From positions 1-42,876 of the forward strand of contig CAMDBU010000031.1 of assembly GCA_945889495.1 (NCBI GenBank): a DNA stretch of 42,876 nucleotides. Direction: 5' to 3'. Of this stretch, positions 1 through 9,102 are shown one piece after another. This DNA is from Syntrophobacter sp. SbD2 (GTDB lineage Bacteria; Desulfobacterota; Binatia; UBA9968). Every line of letters starts with the position of its first letter. The stretch's first letter is position 1. The notes under the pieces were generated by a model. It saw nothing but the letters and a program-made list of their open reading frames with translations, ran no database searches and was not told the DNA's origin. Both the position numbers and the translations under genes were made by a program.

Positions 1-90
1 ACGATGACAACCCAAAACAACGGCGAGCCACCTGCTCACATCAACCTACGGAAAAAAACCAAACCTATCGTCAATATCTACCAACCCCTC

Positions 91-170
91 GGTTACATTC
101 TTTATGAGGCAACAACTTCCCCTTGGGTTACATTCTCTTATGAGTTGACTTCACCACGTCTGGGTTACAT
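91..170. repeat. three short periodic direct repeats (possible IS21-like end)
   Basis: The octamer GGTTACAT starts at 91, 126 and 163, so the copies are 35 and 37 bases apart. The first two copies extend to GGTTACATTC and are followed by TATGAG. Multiple short repeats at the ends are typical of IS21-family elements, and this could be such an end with the element lying left of the window. No transposase is visible, so this is inference from the repeat layout. Confidence 0.4.
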
Positions 171-206
171 GCTGAACTTTTGCCCCGGAACAACGTCTAA
201 AAGTAA

Positions 207-2066
207 ATGGTTTATCGACTCAAAGAACTGCTCGCCAAGCTGGCGCTGCTGCTGGCGCTCTACACCCTGTCGCGCGGGCTCTTCTTGGCGCTCAACTTTC
301 ATTCCTACAGAGAGCTGCCGCTGAGCGAGCTAACCGAAGCTTTCATGGTCGGCGGGCGCTTCGACATCGCGGCGATCTGCCGGATCAACGCGCCGTTTAT
401 CGTATTATCGCTCCTGCCATTCGCCTTCGTCGTCCAGAGCTGGTTTCGCGGATTACTCAAGGCGATGTTTATGCTCGCCAACATCCCCTTCCTACTGCTC
501 AACATCGTCGATTATGAATATTTCAAGTTTACCGGCCAGCGCTCTTCCTTGAGCCTGCTCGACATGGCCACGGATATCCCCGACCAGATCGGCCAGCTGT
601 CGATGCACTACTGGTATCTCACCGTCATCGCCGGGCTATTTGTTTTTGCGCTCTATTATTTAAATAAAAGCTGGCGCGCCGCGCCGCTTGAACACCCGCC
701 TTCGCATTGGGCGACCGGCTGGGTGATCCTGTTCGTCGTGGCCTCGTTGGCCGTCATCGGCGGCCGCGGCGGTATCCAGCGGCGCCGCCTGACCACCGCG
801 CTGGCGGCGGTGAACGACAAAGAAAGCCTCGCCCATTTGGCGTTGAACTCCACCTACACGATGATCAACAGCCAACATAAATGCGACGGCATGACGCCGC
901 TGTACTACTTCGCCAGCGACGCCGAGTTGGCCAAGCAGTTCCCAGCGCAAAATTCACCGGTCCGGCCGGCCATCGGCGACAAGAAAAATATCGTCATCAT
1001 CATCGTCGAAAGTCTATCCGCCGAGTACACCGGCATCGGCAATCCCGGCCATGGCTACACGCCGTTCCTCGATTCGCTGGCCAAGAAGGGCATCTATTTT
1101 ACCAACAGCTTCGCCGACGGCCGCCGCTCCATCGACGCACCGCCGTCGATCCTCGCCGGTCTGCCGCACCTGCGCGACGAGACATTTTTCTGTACCCAGA
1201 ACAAAACCCTGCAGGGTCTCGGTTCGACGCTGAAGACACAGGGCTACAACACGAGCTTCTTCCACGGCGGGCGCAATGGCACGATGTCCTTCGACACTTT
1301 TTCCCAGCGCATGGGCTTTGACGACTATTACGGCTTGAACGAATATCCCAACCCCCAGGACTCCGATGGCATCTGGGGAATTTACGACGAACCCTATCTC
1401 CAATACTTCGCCCAACAATTATCGCGCCACCCGCAACCCTTCGCGTCCATGCTGTTCACTCTGAGCACGCATAATCCCTACCAAGTGCCGGCGCAGTATC
1501 AAACCACGCTACCCAAAGGCGAGCAGCCGATCCACCGCACGGTGGCCTACTTCGATCTGGCGCTGAAGCATTTCTTCGCCACCGCCGCGACCCAGCCTTG
1601 GTACAAAGACACGTTGTTCGTCATCACCGGCGACCATATCGGCCCATCGCTGAAGACCTCCGAGCGCATGCTCGATAGCTACCGCGTGCCGATCGTTTTT
1701 TATTATCCGGGTGGTGAGTTACCGCCGGTGGACCGCGATCGCTTGGTGCAACATGTCGACATCGGCCCGAGCGTCTTGGATTTCACCGGCGTTGCCGCGG
1801 ACAAGGTGTTGCCCTTCGGCCATTCGATCTTCGATCCAAGCTACAGCGGTTTAGCCGTCGGCCAAAAGGGCGGCAGCTTTTGGCTCGCCGATGGCCGATA
1901 TTATTTGGAATATCGCCAAGGCGCGCCGAGCAAACTTTTCGCCAGGGCCAAACTCGACACGCTGATCGCCGACCAAGCCAAAGTCCAGGCGAGTTTGGAA
2001 ACCAAACTCAAAGCCCAGATCCAGTGGTTCACCAACGGTTTGATTGAAGACCGGCTATATCGCTGA
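207..2066 (+). CDS. LtaS/MdoB-type sulfatase-fold membrane phosphotransferase
   Basis: A 619-aa protein with several N-terminal membrane segments (about residues 8-28, 55-75, 83-100, 130-150 and 170-190) followed by an extracytoplasmic alkaline-phosphatase/sulfatase-fold domain from about residue 255. Visible motifs are NIVIIIVESLSAE (about 260-272), the loop GRRSIDAPPSI, where Ser308 occupies the nucleophile position that is Thr in LtaS, the downstream SFFHGG, TLSTHNPY, and the metal-binding GDHIG (475-479). Known family members transfer phosphoglycerol or phosphoethanolamine to cell-envelope glycans or lipids; the substrate here cannot be read from sequence. The ATG at 207 has only a weak ribosome site. 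The gene runs convergently toward the ankyrin gene with 23 bases between them. Confidence 0.85.
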   Translation: MVYRLKELLAKLALLLALYTLSRGLFLALNFHSYRELPLSELTEAFMVGGRFDIAAICRINAPFIVLSLLPFAFVVQSWFRGLLKAMFMLANIPFLLLNIVDYEYFKFTGQRSSLSLLDMATDIPDQIGQLSMHYWYLTVIAGLFVFALYYLNKSWRAAPLEHPPSHWATGWVILFVVASLAVIGGRGGIQRRRLTTALAAVNDKESLAHLALNSTYTMINSQHKCDGMTPLYYFASDAELAKQFPAQNSPVRPAIGDKKNIVIIIVESLSAEYTGIGNPGHGYTPFLDSLAKKGIYFTNSFADGRRSIDAPPSILAGLPHLRDETFFCTQNKTLQGLGSTLKTQGYNTSFFHGGRNGTMSFDTFSQRMGFDDYYGLNEYPNPQDSDGIWGIYDEPYLQYFAQQLSRHPQPFASMLFTLSTHNPYQVPAQYQTTLPKGEQPIHRTVAYFDLALKHFFATAATQPWYKDTLFVITGDHIGPSLKTSERMLDSYRVPIVFYYPGGELPPVDRDRLVQHVDIGPSVLDFTGVAADKVLPFGHSIFDPSYSGLAVGQKGGSFWLADGRYYLEYRQGAPSKLFARAKLDTLIADQAKVQASLETKLKAQIQWFTNGLIEDRLYR

Positions 2067-2089
2067 GCCAGCGAACCGGCCGCTCATTA

Positions 2090-2779
2090 TCAGCGCGCAG
2101 CGAATTTTTCCAGTAAGCGAATCATTTCACTGTAGCCGCCCCGGCGCGCATGGCCGAGTGGCGTTACGCCATCGCGGTCGGCGAGATTCACGTTGGCGCC
2201 ATGCTGCAAGAGTAGCCCCATGATCTCTTGATGCTTGGCGCCGCCGTCGCCGAGGATGACCGTCTCCAAGAGCGCCGTCCAGCCGAGATTGTTGACATGA
2301 TTGACGTCGATCTTGGTTTTCAGCAGCTCGCGCACCACGTCGACATGGCCGTAATGGCAGGCGGGGATCAGCGCGTTGCCGCCGTATTGATTGAGGCTCT
2401 TCACATCGGCGCCGGCGGCCAACGCCAAGCGGACGATCTCGACGTAACCGCGAACGGAAGCGGTCATCAACGGCGAACTTGGCACATTGTCGGGTTCGTT
2501 GACGCTAGAACCGGCGGCGAGCAAGCGGCGGAATGCTTCGACATGATTGCCGTAAGCGGCATTGTTGAGTGCGGTCCTGCCGTTGGCGTCCTTGGCGCGG
2601 ACATCGGCGCCTGCGCCGAGCAGTTTCTCCAGTGCCGGCAATTCGCCTCTGCCGGCGGCAGCGATCAACGCCAAGTCGCGGCGTAAGTTATTGTCGTCGG
2701 TTGCCGCTTGTGCCGGCGCCAAAGTGGCGACGCACAAAAGAACCGCCATCGCTCTGCTCAATTTGGCAAGTCGACTCAT
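2090..2779 (-). CDS. secreted ankyrin-repeat protein
   Basis: 229 aa. The N-terminus is a clear signal peptide (basic MSRLAKLSR, hydrophobic core, AQA cleavage site near residue 25), so the protein is probably periplasmic. The rest is ankyrin repeats, about five units from residue 35 to 225, with the usual G-TALNNAA, G-TPLGHA and LL--GADVN signatures. Ankyrin repeats bind protein partners; no enzymatic domain is present. The ATG lies two bases after the stop codon of the upstream dehydrogenase, so the two genes are probably translated together. Bacterial periplasmic ankyrin proteins are sometimes linked to catalase or stress functions, but nothing here shows that. Confidence 0.85.
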   Translation of the reverse strand: MSRLAKLSRAMAVLLCVATLAPAQAATDDNNLRRDLALIAAAGRGELPALEKLLGAGADVRAKDANGRTALNNAAYGNHVEAFRRLLAAGSSVNEPDNVPSSPLMTASVRGYVEIVRLALAAGADVKSLNQYGGNALIPACHYGHVDVVRELLKTKIDVNHVNNLGWTALLETVILGDGGAKHQEIMGLLLQHGANVNLADRDGVTPLGHARRGGYSEMIRLLEKFAAR

Positions 2780-2781
2780 AA

Positions 2782-3756
2782 TCAGCCACGCCGCAGCACT
2801 TCCGGATTGGCGACATGAATCGGCGCGCCGGCGAGGTAAGCCAAAATCTGCTCGACCGCCAAGCCGTAGTGAATCTCGTAGGTCTCGGCGGTGACGAACC
2901 CTAAATGCGGCGTGCAGAGCGCGTTGTCGAGCTTGAGGAGCGGATGGTCGGCATTGACGATCGGTTCGTCTTCGTAAACATCGACGGCGGCGCGGCCTGG
3001 CCGGCCGGCCTGTAACGCTTCAACCAACGCGCCATCCTCGATCAGCTTGGCCCGGCTCGTGTTGACCAGCAGCGCGGTAGGTTTCATGCCCGCCAAATCG
3101 GCGCGGGTGATAATCCCGCGGGTCTCGCGCACCATCGGCAGATGCAGACTGAGAATATCCGAATCGGCGAAAAACTCCTCACGACTGGCAGCGACGTCGT
3201 AGCCGGCACTACGCGCGCGCTCTAACGACGCGCCCCGTCCCCAGCAGAGAATTCGCGCGCCGAACGCCCGGCCGATGTTGGCTACGATGGCACCGATACC
3301 GCCGAGCGCGTAGATGCCCAGCGTCTTGCCGTAAATATCGACGCCCAAGGTCGACTGCCAGCGCCCTTCGCGCAGACCCTGAACTTCGCGCGGCACATGG
3401 CGTAGCGCGGCGAGAATCAACGCCCAAGCGAGCTCGGCCGTCGAATGCGGCCGTCCCTTGCCGCCGGCGCACACCATGACGCCGCGCTCGGTGCAGGCTT
3501 TGAGATCGATATGCGCCGTCACCCGGCCGGTCTGGCTGAGCAGGCGCAAGTTAGGCAGCCGCTCAAGCAACGGCCGGCGAAACCACGAGCGCTGCTGGGT
3601 CAACACCACGCACTCGGCATCGCCCAGCCGCTCGGCGAGCCGCGCCGGCTCGGCCACCGTATCGTTGTAAATCGCGATCTCATGGCCGGCGAGTTTAGCG
3701 AAGCCGGACATTTTTCGGAAAGCGTCCTGGTAGTCGTCGATGACGGTGATTTTCAT
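2782..3756 (-). CDS. D-2-hydroxyacid dehydrogenase family protein
   Basis: 324 aa from the ATG at 3756. A TTG start at 3780 would add eight residues and is less likely. The NAD-binding Rossmann motif GIYALGGIGAIVANIGRAFG lies near residues 145-165. The catalytic triad of the family is visible: Arg in VNTSRAKLIEDGALVEAL, Glu in VYEDEPI, and His in CTPHLGF. The family reduces 2-keto acids, oxidises 2-hydroxyacids, or acts on phosphoglycerate-type substrates; the substrate is not predictable. It is the first gene of a two-gene unit with the ankyrin protein. Confidence 0.9.
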   Translation of the reverse strand: MKITVIDDYQDAFRKMSGFAKLAGHEIAIYNDTVAEPARLAERLGDAECVVLTQQRSWFRRPLLERLPNLRLLSQTGRVTAHIDLKACTERGVMVCAGGKGRPHSTAELAWALILAALRHVPREVQGLREGRWQSTLGVDIYGKTLGIYALGGIGAIVANIGRAFGARILCWGRGASLERARSAGYDVAASREEFFADSDILSLHLPMVRETRGIITRADLAGMKPTALLVNTSRAKLIEDGALVEALQAGRPGRAAVDVYEDEPIVNADHPLLKLDNALCTPHLGFVTAETYEIHYGLAVEQILAYLAGAPIHVANPEVLRRG

Positions 3757-3794
3757 GCTGCGATGGGAAATTGCGCTCAAGGAACCGGATCACT

Positions 3795-3871
3795 CACCAC
3801 GAAGACGCGAAGGACACGAAGTCGGACGTTGTCATGTTTCCGAAACCTTCGTGTCCTTCGTGTCTCCTTCG
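3795..3871. repeat. dispersed inverted repeat, 'ACACGAAG' family
   Basis: A perfect 14-base inverted repeat, CGAAGGACACGAAG at 3808-3821 and its complement at 3847-3860, inside a longer block that begins CACCACGAAGAC. The same words recur at 12052-12163 and, in a variant, at 16666-16751. All copies lie between genes. Confidence 0.85.
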
Positions 3872-3919
3872 AAAATATCGGCCGGTGGCTGTTCTGCGCA
3901 TCGAATCGGCGCAGTTTCC

Positions 3920-3996
3920 GTCATACCCGCGAAAGCGGGTATCCAGGTTAATTCGGCGGTGACCAAACCTGGATTCCCGCCTGCGCGGGAATGACG
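3920..3996. repeat. paired REP-like palindromes
   Basis: Two small palindromes in opposite orientation: a unit with ACCCGCGAAAGCGGGT (3920-3947) and a unit with TTCCCGCCTGCGCGGGAA (3968-3996). Each is bounded by TCAT and ATCCAGG. A pair with the same layout occurs at 42105-42188 and a single unit at 21871-21900. Such extragenic palindromes are common and often mobilised by RAYT transposases; no RAYT gene is in the window. The 3757-4135 gap holds only this and the flanking repeats. Confidence 0.85.
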
Positions 3997-4100
3997 AATT
4001 AGTTTTGCGCAGCCTGCGGCGGGAAATCCTCCATTTTCATCGTCTGTGGACGAGTGAAAGCTCATGACCACTTCGTGGCAAACAATCCCGTTCCCAACTT

Positions 4101-4130
4101 TGTGTCCTTTGCGTTCTTTGCGGTTAAAAA
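4101..4130. repeat. dispersed repeat, 'TTTGCGTTCTTTGCGGTTAAA' type
   Basis: A run of the form TTTGCG-TTCTTTGCGGTTAAA. Closely similar copies are at 13619-13641, 14878-14900 and 35610-35640. It overlaps nothing coding and ends just before the SET-domain gene. Confidence 0.75.
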
Positions 4131-4135
4131 TCCGG

Positions 4136-4606
4136 CTACTCATCCTCGCCCAGCATCGTGCCACGGCAAGCTTTAGCGCCGCAAAGGCACTCATGATCTT
4201 TTTTCGCTTTCTTGGTGTGCTTCTCGCCGATTTGTAAATTGTAATCGTAGGCGAGCTCCTCGCCGGGGCGGATGTTGCGGCGCGCCTCGATGAATACCCG
4301 GTGAGTTTTTTCCTCGATCTCGCAGTTGGGCGCGCAGGAGTGGTTGATCCAGCGCGCCGAATTGCCGCCCCGGGTGGCGTCGATGACCAAGCCATCGTCC
4401 ACCGAAAACAACATCGTGTGCGACGAGTTTTCATGGAGCTTGCCGAAGCGCCGGTCGGCCTCTTTGTCGGTGATCACTTTGCCTTTGTATTCGAGGATCC
4501 GCGTGCCCTTGGCGATCGCTCGCAAAGCGAACACGCCGCGGCCGTGGATCGGCGAGTTGCGCACGACGATGCGGCGGAGAACTTTTGTCGATTTAACCTT
4601 CTGCAT
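4136..4606 (-). CDS. SET-domain protein lysine methyltransferase
   Basis: 156 aa and almost wholly a SET domain with a post-SET tail. Seen in order: GRGVFALRAIAKGTRI (about 23-38), the cofactor/active-site motif NHSCAPNC (88-95), AYDYN with the catalytic Tyr (119-123), and a post-SET cluster C140, C142, C147 in CLCGAKACRGT that would bind zinc together with C95. SET enzymes move a methyl group from S-adenosylmethionine to protein lysine. Bacterial free-standing SET proteins of this size are known, but their targets are mostly unknown. The window offers no obvious substrate gene. No good ribosome site precedes the ATG. Confidence 0.9.
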   Translation of the reverse strand: MQKVKSTKVLRRIVVRNSPIHGRGVFALRAIAKGTRILEYKGKVITDKEADRRFGKLHENSSHTMLFSVDDGLVIDATRGGNSARWINHSCAPNCEIEEKTHRVFIEARRNIRPGEELAYDYNLQIGEKHTKKAKKDHECLCGAKACRGTMLGEDE

Positions 4607-4636
4607 GTTGTTTAAATTTAACTCGCTGCGGCGGTT

Positions 4637-6067
4637 TTAATCCTTATCCATATTTTTGACGAACTGCATGATGCGCTCGGCCGGCGCCGGATCTTGAAAT
4701 TGGCTGTAGAGCCGCTGGCGCGTGCGGTCGACCTCGCCGCTCTGCAGGCGCTCGTAAAGCTGGCTGCGCTTGCCGAAGGGCGTCATGACCATGTCAGCCG
4801 CCACCGCCATCAAACGCAAATGCTCCTTGGTATCCGGCGCGCCGCCGCGAAAATAACGCTCGACGAAAGGCCCGAGATCGGCGCTCGTCAAATCCGACGC
4901 GCCGCCGCTCAGCATCAACGTGCTAGTGAGCAACCCTTCCATGGTACGCTCGGCGCGGTCCGACGCTTCGATGCTATGGATGCGGTAGGCGGAGCTCAAT
5001 TGCGGCGCCCATGTGCCGCCGGCGGCACGGTAGCCGCGCGACTCACCGACTTGAATGCAGGAGCGGAGAATCTCGATGTCTTGAATTAGACTCGACAGGA
5101 GAATCTGCGACGGCGGCAGCATATTGCGCTTGGCGTACTTGGTGAGCAGCAGCGCCACGCCGAGAAACGCTTCGAGCTTGGTCACCAGCCGCAGCATGGT
5201 CGAGTACTGCCCCCAGGTGTGAATGTACATGATTCCTGAGAGCAGTTGGGGATCTTTGTAAACGAACATGCGTTCCCAAGGCACGATCACATCGTCAAAT
5301 ATCAGCGCGGCGTCGACTTCGTCGAAACGCGTGGTCAGCGGCTGGCGCTCGGGATCGGCATGCTCGGCGTAGAGATCGCGGCAGAGAATTTTTAGTCCCT
5401 TGGTGTTCATCGGGATGGCAAACGCGATGGCGTAGTCCTGTTCATCCGGTTCCCGCGGCCGGTTCGGATAAACGATCACCTCATCGGAGATCGGCGCCAA
5501 GGTCGCCAGCGTGCGTAGACCGCGCACCACCGCCCCTTCCTTGGTCTCGCCGACGACCCGGAGAATCAGATCGGGATCGGCCTGCTTGCCCACCGGCTTG
5601 GTGCGGTCGTAGTACTGATCGGTCAGCGCGTGGGTCAGGCAAAGATCGTTGCGGCTGACATAGCGGTAATAGGCGCGGGCATTCTCCGCCCATTGCGTGT
5701 TGGTCTTCTCGATGTGATGGGACCAGTCGCGCAGGCCGACGACCAGCTCGGCGACGAATTCCGGATAGCGCCCCATCTGGCCGAAGGTCTGTTGCGCCCA
5801 GAACTCGATGTTGCGCCGCTTGAGCAAGAGCTCTTCATGATTTTTCGGCGGCAAATAGCTATAAGAGATGCGCTCGCCTTCATAGTCGCAGGTCATGATG
5901 TCGCGATACTCGGCCGTATGCTGCTTGTCGTACATGTCAGCCAGAGTCTTGATCGTGCCGGTGAAACCAGAATGCGCCGTGACGTCAGGAATGCGCTTGC
6001 CGGCGTGCCACACCTCGCGGCCGTCGCGCAGCGCCTTGATATAATCCGCCCCTCTTCTAATGGGCAT
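4637..6067 (-). CDS. 4-hydroxyphenylacetate 3-hydroxylase (HpaB) family flavin monooxygenase
   Basis: 476 aa from the ATG at 6067, which has a good ribosome site (GGAGG, nine bases upstream). Longer N-terminal readings lack one. The protein keeps the family's opening (GADYIKALRDGREVW), the AFAIPMNTKGLKI block and the VPWERMFVY segment in the acyl-CoA dehydrogenase-like fold. HpaB enzymes hydroxylate phenolic compounds with FADH2 supplied by a separate reductase (HpaC). No reductase gene lies nearby. Paralogues act on other substrates (pyoverdine chromophore, 4-hydroxybutyryl-CoA dehydratase branch), so the family call is firm and the substrate open. Confidence 0.88.
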   Translation of the reverse strand: MPIRRGADYIKALRDGREVWHAGKRIPDVTAHSGFTGTIKTLADMYDKQHTAEYRDIMTCDYEGERISYSYLPPKNHEELLLKRRNIEFWAQQTFGQMGRYPEFVAELVVGLRDWSHHIEKTNTQWAENARAYYRYVSRNDLCLTHALTDQYYDRTKPVGKQADPDLILRVVGETKEGAVVRGLRTLATLAPISDEVIVYPNRPREPDEQDYAIAFAIPMNTKGLKILCRDLYAEHADPERQPLTTRFDEVDAALIFDDVIVPWERMFVYKDPQLLSGIMYIHTWGQYSTMLRLVTKLEAFLGVALLLTKYAKRNMLPPSQILLSSLIQDIEILRSCIQVGESRGYRAAGGTWAPQLSSAYRIHSIEASDRAERTMEGLLTSTLMLSGGASDLTSADLGPFVERYFRGGAPDTKEHLRLMAVAADMVMTPFGKRSQLYERLQSGEVDRTRQRLYSQFQDPAPAERIMQFVKNMDKD

Positions 6068-6268
6068 GAACGAAAACCTCCAAATTAATTCCGCGGCCGT
6101 GGTCAACACCAAACCGCTCAATACTCATATCGAAATGCGCGCGAATTATCCACGGTCGCCCGACCGTTACTCTATCGACAAAAAGATTCAGCCTTGGCCA
6201 TGAACCCAATCTTGACAGCCCGTCATGGCGGTGAAATAAGCGAGTCCAGTGCAGCACCGGAGGAAACC

Positions 6269-7528
6269 ATGTTCTTCAAGCAATTATTCGATCCGACTTC
6301 ATCCACCTATAGCTATCTCATCGCCGACGACGAGACCCACGAGGCGGTGTTGATCGATCCGGTGATCGAGCAGGTCGAGCGCGACTTAAAGCTGATCCGC
6401 GACCATGACCTGACATTGAAATACGTTTTGGAAACCCATGTCCACGCCGATCACATCACCGCGTCGCGGGCGCTCAAAGAAGCCACCGGCGCGCAGACCG
6501 CGGTGTGCCAGGACTGCCACGCCCAAGGTTACGACCGCATGCTCGAAGACGGCAACGTGGTTTTGTTCGGCCGCGAGGAGATCCTGGTCATCGCAACGCC
6601 GGGCCATACTTCCGGCAGCGTTTCTTACCTCTGGCGCGACCGCGTCTTCACCGGCGACACACTCTTGATCGGCGGCTGCGGCCGGACAGATTTTCAATTG
6701 GGCAGCGCCGCGGATCTCTGGCAGAGCATCAGCGAAAAATTGTTTCGCCTCGACGATCAAGTGCTGGTTTATCCCGGCCATGACTACAAAGGCCGGCGGG
6801 TGAGCAGCATCGGCGAGGAAAAGCAATTCAACGCCCGGTTGGCGGGGAAAAGCCGCGAAGAATTTATCGACATCATGAACAACTTGAATCTGCCCATGCC
6901 GGCGCGCATCCAAGAGGCGGTGCCGGCCAATCTCGCCGGCGGCGCCAGTCTCCCGCCGTCGGAAGGCGCGCGCAAGCAAGTGGCCACGGGTGGCGCGGCC
7001 CACTTGCGCAGCGTGTCGGCGCAGCAGTTGGCCGTACTCGCGACCGCGGAGAAGTTGGCGATCCTCGACGTGCGCACTCCCGGCGAGTTCGCCAGCCTGC
7101 GCATCGCCGGCTCGATCAATATTCCCTTCGAACGGCTCGATCCGCCGGCGCTGCTATCGCGCTTTGCCACCGACGCGGCGCTCTACTGCATTTGCCAGAC
7201 CGGCACGCGCAGCCAGTTGGCCGCCGACCGGCTGCGCGCCGCCGGCTTCACCAACGTCGTCCATGTCGACGGCGGCACCAACGCCTGGAGCTCGGCGAAG
7301 CTGCCGTTAGAACGGGGCGAGCGCAACGTGATGTCGTTGGAGCGCCAGGTGCGCATCGCCGCCGGATTGCTTTCCGTCATCGGCGTTATTTTTGGCGCGG
7401 CGATCCATCCCTTGGGCTACCTGCTGCCGGCTTTCATCGGCGCCGGCCTAGTCTTCGCGGGGATCACCAACAGCTGCGGCATGTCCATGGTCCTGGCCCG
7501 GATGCCGTGGAATCAGGCGAGCGCGTAA
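6269..7528 (+). CDS. persulfide dioxygenase-like MBL hydrolase fused to rhodanese and DUF2892
   Basis: 419 aa from the ATG at 6269, preceded by GGAGG. Domain 1 (about 1-240) is a metallo-beta-lactamase fold of the ETHE1/Blh type with HVHADH (H57, H59, D61, H62) and GHTSGS. Domain 2 (about 255-355) is a rhodanese with the active loop C309-QTGTRS. Domain 3 (about 365-419) is a DUF2892 membrane hairpin, as in the YgaP sulfurtransferase. Known relatives oxidise glutathione persulfide to sulfite, and the fused rhodanese handles sulfane sulfur. The membrane tail would hold the enzyme at the inner face of the membrane. Role inferred: sulfide/persulfide detoxification. Confidence 0.9.
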   Translation: MFFKQLFDPTSSTYSYLIADDETHEAVLIDPVIEQVERDLKLIRDHDLTLKYVLETHVHADHITASRALKEATGAQTAVCQDCHAQGYDRMLEDGNVVLFGREEILVIATPGHTSGSVSYLWRDRVFTGDTLLIGGCGRTDFQLGSAADLWQSISEKLFRLDDQVLVYPGHDYKGRRVSSIGEEKQFNARLAGKSREEFIDIMNNLNLPMPARIQEAVPANLAGGASLPPSEGARKQVATGGAAHLRSVSAQQLAVLATAEKLAILDVRTPGEFASLRIAGSINIPFERLDPPALLSRFATDAALYCICQTGTRSQLAADRLRAAGFTNVVHVDGGTNAWSSAKLPLERGERNVMSLERQVRIAAGLLSVIGVIFGAAIHPLGYLLPAFIGAGLVFAGITNSCGMSMVLARMPWNQASA

Positions 7529-7561
7529 CCGCAACGGAAGGAAGCGTTGACGGAGACAAAA

Positions 7562-7700
7562 ATGTTGCTCGTCGTTTCGGTCGCCTTGCTCTCGCATACG
7601 GTGGGCACCTGCCAAGCGCCGACCACGCTGCAATCCATGCGCTTTCTCTAACCGAGTTTGAGCGGCACCTTCGTCGCCACACCGCTTGCCCATCTTTGTT
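7562..7700 (+). pseudogene. truncated NMT1-type solute-binding protein remnant
   Basis: Reading from ATG 7562 gives a signal-peptide-like start followed by QAPTTLQSMRFL, a TAA stop, then PSLSGTFVA. The intact gene at 9103 reads QAPSAPQAMRFLYPSLSGTF at the same place, so a Tyr codon (TAC) has become TAA. Similarity is lost after about 7690. This is a decayed 5' fragment of a paralogue. The remainder of the 7529-7869 gap shows nothing else recognisable. Confidence 0.8.
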
Positions 7701-7869
7701 GATCTTGAATTCAGCTATTTTTGTGCGGTCCGACGAGCCCCACATTGGGCATACTGGTTGAACTAGATCGAGAATAGCTACCGTTGACAGGAAGTCGGGA
7801 CGGTGAAACAAGGTTAAAAAGCTTCATGTCCTGGCGGTTCTCTTAAACTGACCCTTTGAGGAGGCACGT

Positions 7870-8943
7870 TTGCTGACCCAACATCTTACTCACCTTCTCA
7901 TAACGCACACTGGCTGGAGGGCTCGAAGCAAGGTCCGCCACCCAGGGGCAGGCAATTCTAAATGGCTGCTAGTTTCAACTTTGTTCCTCGCCCTCGGAAT
8001 GTGGGGGGCGGTAGTCAACCCGCAGCAGCCACCAAAAGTTCCGCGCATCGGTTACATTTCCGGCACCGGCGACGCGACGAATCAGGGACCATTCGTCGAG
8101 GCGCTACGCCAGGGGCTGCTAAAGCTCGGCTACGTCGATGGGAAACACTTCAGAATTGAGTATCGAGGCGCCGAAGGCCAAGTGGACCGCGTCCCAGCTC
8201 TGGTAAACGAACTCGTGCAACTTAAGGTTGAGGTTCTGGTCGTTCCCCTTCCAAACGCGATTCGCGCCGCCAAGCAAGCGACTCAGACGATTCCGATTGT
8301 CATGGTCGCCAGTTTAGACCCAGTCGCGGCGGGGCTGGTCGATAGCTTGGCGAGGCCTGGTGGCAACATCACCGGGATTTCCACGCTGGCTCAAGACCTA
8401 GATGGCAAACGGTTAGAATTGCTCAAGGAGGCGATCCCACAGTTAACTCGCGTGGGCATTCTATTGGATATCGAAACTCCAAGCTCGGTTGTCAACTTGA
8501 AAGAGTATGAAAGCGTAGCACCGGCTCTTAAGATACAGATTCAAACTCTTGAGGTGCGCGGCCTGAAACCCGACTTGGAGAGCGCATTCCAAACTGCGGC
8601 CAAGGCGCGTGCTGGCGCAATCATAACGATTACAAACGCCAATCTCTTTCTTCAACAAAAGCGAATTGCCGATCTAGCTATAAAGAACCGACTACCATCC
8701 ATGTTCCAGGGTAGCACGTGGGTGGAGGCAGGCGGTCTTATGTCCTACTCATCCGACGAGCTTGGTGCCTTTCGCCGTGCCGCATATTTCGTAGACAGAA
8801 TTCTTAAGGGCGCCAAGCCCGCCGACCTACCGGTGGAGCAACCCTTGAAGTTCGAGTTCGCGATCAACTTGAAGACAGCGAAGCAGATTGGTCTGAACTT
8901 TCCATCGTTGGTACTTTTCCGCGCGGATAAAGTAATTCGGTAA
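7870..8943 (+). CDS. ABC_sub_bind (TrpX-like) substrate-binding protein
   Basis: 357 aa from a TTG start with a strong ribosome site (AGGAGG, five bases upstream). An unusually long positively charged leader precedes a hydrophobic segment (about residues 31-50), giving a signal peptide or anchor. The mature part has the family pattern PRIGYISGTGD, FVEALRQGLLKLGYVDGK and VASLDPVAAGLVDSLARPGGNITG. Members bind amino acids or unknown small ligands for ABC importers. No permease or ATPase gene follows. Base composition is lower in GC than the flanking genes, and the gene sits between a broken and an intact NMT1 paralogue, which suggests it arrived by insertion. Confidence 0.85.
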   Translation: MLTQHLTHLLITHTGWRARSKVRHPGAGNSKWLLVSTLFLALGMWGAVVNPQQPPKVPRIGYISGTGDATNQGPFVEALRQGLLKLGYVDGKHFRIEYRGAEGQVDRVPALVNELVQLKVEVLVVPLPNAIRAAKQATQTIPIVMVASLDPVAAGLVDSLARPGGNITGISTLAQDLDGKRLELLKEAIPQLTRVGILLDIETPSSVVNLKEYESVAPALKIQIQTLEVRGLKPDLESAFQTAAKARAGAIITITNANLFLQQKRIADLAIKNRLPSMFQGSTWVEAGGLMSYSSDELGAFRRAAYFVDRILKGAKPADLPVEQPLKFEFAINLKTAKQIGLNFPSLVLFRADKVIR

Positions 8944-9102
8944 GCGGAAGTTATAACGCACGGGCCGACTCAAAGCATAGGTCCACCCACAAGTGCCCAC
9001 TGGCAGCTTTACTTACCGATATCGGCAAGCGCAGCAGGTGACCGAGAATTCTTCTCTGCAAGATCGACAGCACGGGTTCATTGCGCATACCAGGAAACGT
9101 TC

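Noticed and set aside
91-170. CRISPR array
   Set aside because: Only three 8-10 base repeats with spacers too short and the repeat not palindromic.
7448-7811. Overlapping minus-strand frames around the pseudogene
   Set aside because: They are antisense to the DUF2892 end and the pseudogene fragment, with no family features.
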